The position numbers and the translations under genes were made by a program. Below, in pieces: positions 53,082-53,458 of a DNA stretch of 53,458 nt. The DNA is taken from NCBI GenBank assembly GCA_030685015.1, contig JAUXWS010000025.1, positions 1 through 53,458 on the forward strand, in the 5' to 3' direction. The DNA is from a bacterium. Its GTDB lineage: Bacteria; CAIWAD01. The notes beneath the pieces were generated by a model that saw nothing but the letters and a program-made list of their open reading frames with translations, did no database searches and was not told the DNA's origin. Position 1 is the stretch's first letter. Every line of letters begins with the position of its first letter.

Positions 53082-53412
53082 GGAGTCCCCCTTGTTGTGT
53101 TTCAGTTCTCCGGGCCTCGGCTGGGCCGGGGCATCGCACATGCCCGTGTTGCCGGCTGGCTGTCCGGTGCGGCGCGTCCACCGCCGGCTCCAGTCGCACC
53201 GGTCGCTACGGTGGACTGGAGCCGGGGTGATTCACACCAACTGGACCCACAGAGGCAGGGTTGCTGCCTTGCAAGCAAGCTTGTTGCAGTATTCGGGCCA
53301 GAATTTGGACGTGATGATGAGCATGTACATTCGACTTCTGTTTCATGTGATGCGATGAATATTCGATCAAAATGATTTAGCTTCTCCCTCGATTTGGAGA
53401 AAGGAAAACGCC
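53082..53412. other. Intergenic region between the envelope cluster and the right-hand activator copy
   Basis: No gene is seen. The part nearest 53370 is AT-rich. It presumably holds promoters for the minus-strand envelope genes and the plus-strand activator, but no clear -35/-10 or -24/-12 pair stands out. From 53370 onward the sequence equals the window's start. Confidence 0.5.
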
Positions 53413-53458
53413 ATGAGAGTGGAGGACCTGGATCACAAGGAGCTGTTGGAACTGGATC
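53370..53458 (+). repeat. Copy 2 of the 89-bp direct repeat, cut by the window end
   Basis: It is identical to 140-228. The base left of the match differs between copies (A at 53369, G at 139). Confidence 0.95.
53413..53458 (+). CDS. Start of a second copy of the sigma-54 activator gene, partial
   Basis: The first 15 codons (MRVEDLDHKELLELD) and ribosome-binding site are identical to those of the gene at 183. The rest is outside the window. Whether it is a true paralogue or the same locus cannot be judged. Confidence 0.7.
   Translation, partial: MRVEDLDHKELLELD

Noticed and set aside
1-53458. The window as a circular 53-kb plasmid
   Set aside because: There are no replication, partition or transfer genes, and the content is chromosomal (IDH, acs, rhlE, glucan synthase). 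The first 139 bases also do not match the right flank.

Overview
The window is 53.5 kb of GC-rich, densely coding bacterial chromosome. Large antisense open frames are common and are GC artefacts. It has a monomeric NADP isocitrate dehydrogenase, an exported protein ending in an 'asparagine-proline-tyrosine plus FlgD-like' tail, multihaem cytochromes, secreted glycosidases and no plasmid or phage core genes. This fits a free-living member of an FCB-type or other candidate phylum (Delongbacteria- or Eisenbacteria-like). The taxonomy is inference only. I saw no rRNA, tRNA or CRISPR array.

Layout. 0-2.9 kb: tail of an IS1595-type transposase, a XylR-like sigma-54 activator, and a DUF6922/AbiEii-type nucleotidyltransferase pair. 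3-6.6 kb: monomeric IDH, a small Cys-rich exported repeat protein, and a ferritin-like protein. 6.9-13.65 kb: a nine-haem lipoprotein with a collagen-like spacer, an 11-bp tandem repeat, rhlE, a YgbA_NO-type protein divergent from a Crp/Fnr regulator, and a five-haem cytochrome. 13.7-16.5 kb: a decayed stretch holding a 5'-truncated group II intron next to a terminator, a poly-gamma-glutamate hydrolase without a normal start codon, a frameshifted Blc lipocalin and a thrombospondin-3 fragment. 16.5-22.3 kb: a large exported FlgD-tailed protein, acs, and a DinB-family protein. 22.7-29.0 kb: an exported glycan-degradation operon (GH29 fucosidase, DUF4838 protein, GH3 glucosidase with PA14). 29.1-33.6 kb: Crp/Fnr regulator, DUF6789-like membrane protein, YceI, double cytochrome P460, lipoprotein and peroxiredoxin. 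This redox module is bracketed by a 131-bp direct repeat of the GH3 3' end. 34-38.6 kb: PRC-barrel protein, PPK2, cupin, alpha/beta hydrolase, and an aspartase/fumarase pseudogene. 39-47.8 kb: a giant cyclic beta-1,2-glucan synthase. 47.9-53.1 kb: an alanine/sodium symporter, a pirin-like protein, and a cell-envelope stress cluster (coiled-coil lipoprotein, Lmo0937-type peptide, CsbD, OmpA/DUF4398, DUF4398).

The window ends with an 89-bp exact copy of positions 140-228 (leader and start of the sigma-54 activator), so 53,230 bp separate two copies of the same gene start. This could be a tandem duplication, a second gene copy or an assembly-graph loop.

Themes. Redox and nitrosative stress (two Crp/Fnr regulators, YgbA_NO, three c-type cytochromes, ferritin-like protein, peroxiredoxin, YceI), envelope and osmotic stress, and secreted sugar hydrolysis. 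The best candidates for something undescribed are the repeat-bracketed redox module, the collagen-spaced nine-haem lipoprotein with its neighbouring NO-associated genes, and the dispersed inverted-repeat element near 22.4 kb.
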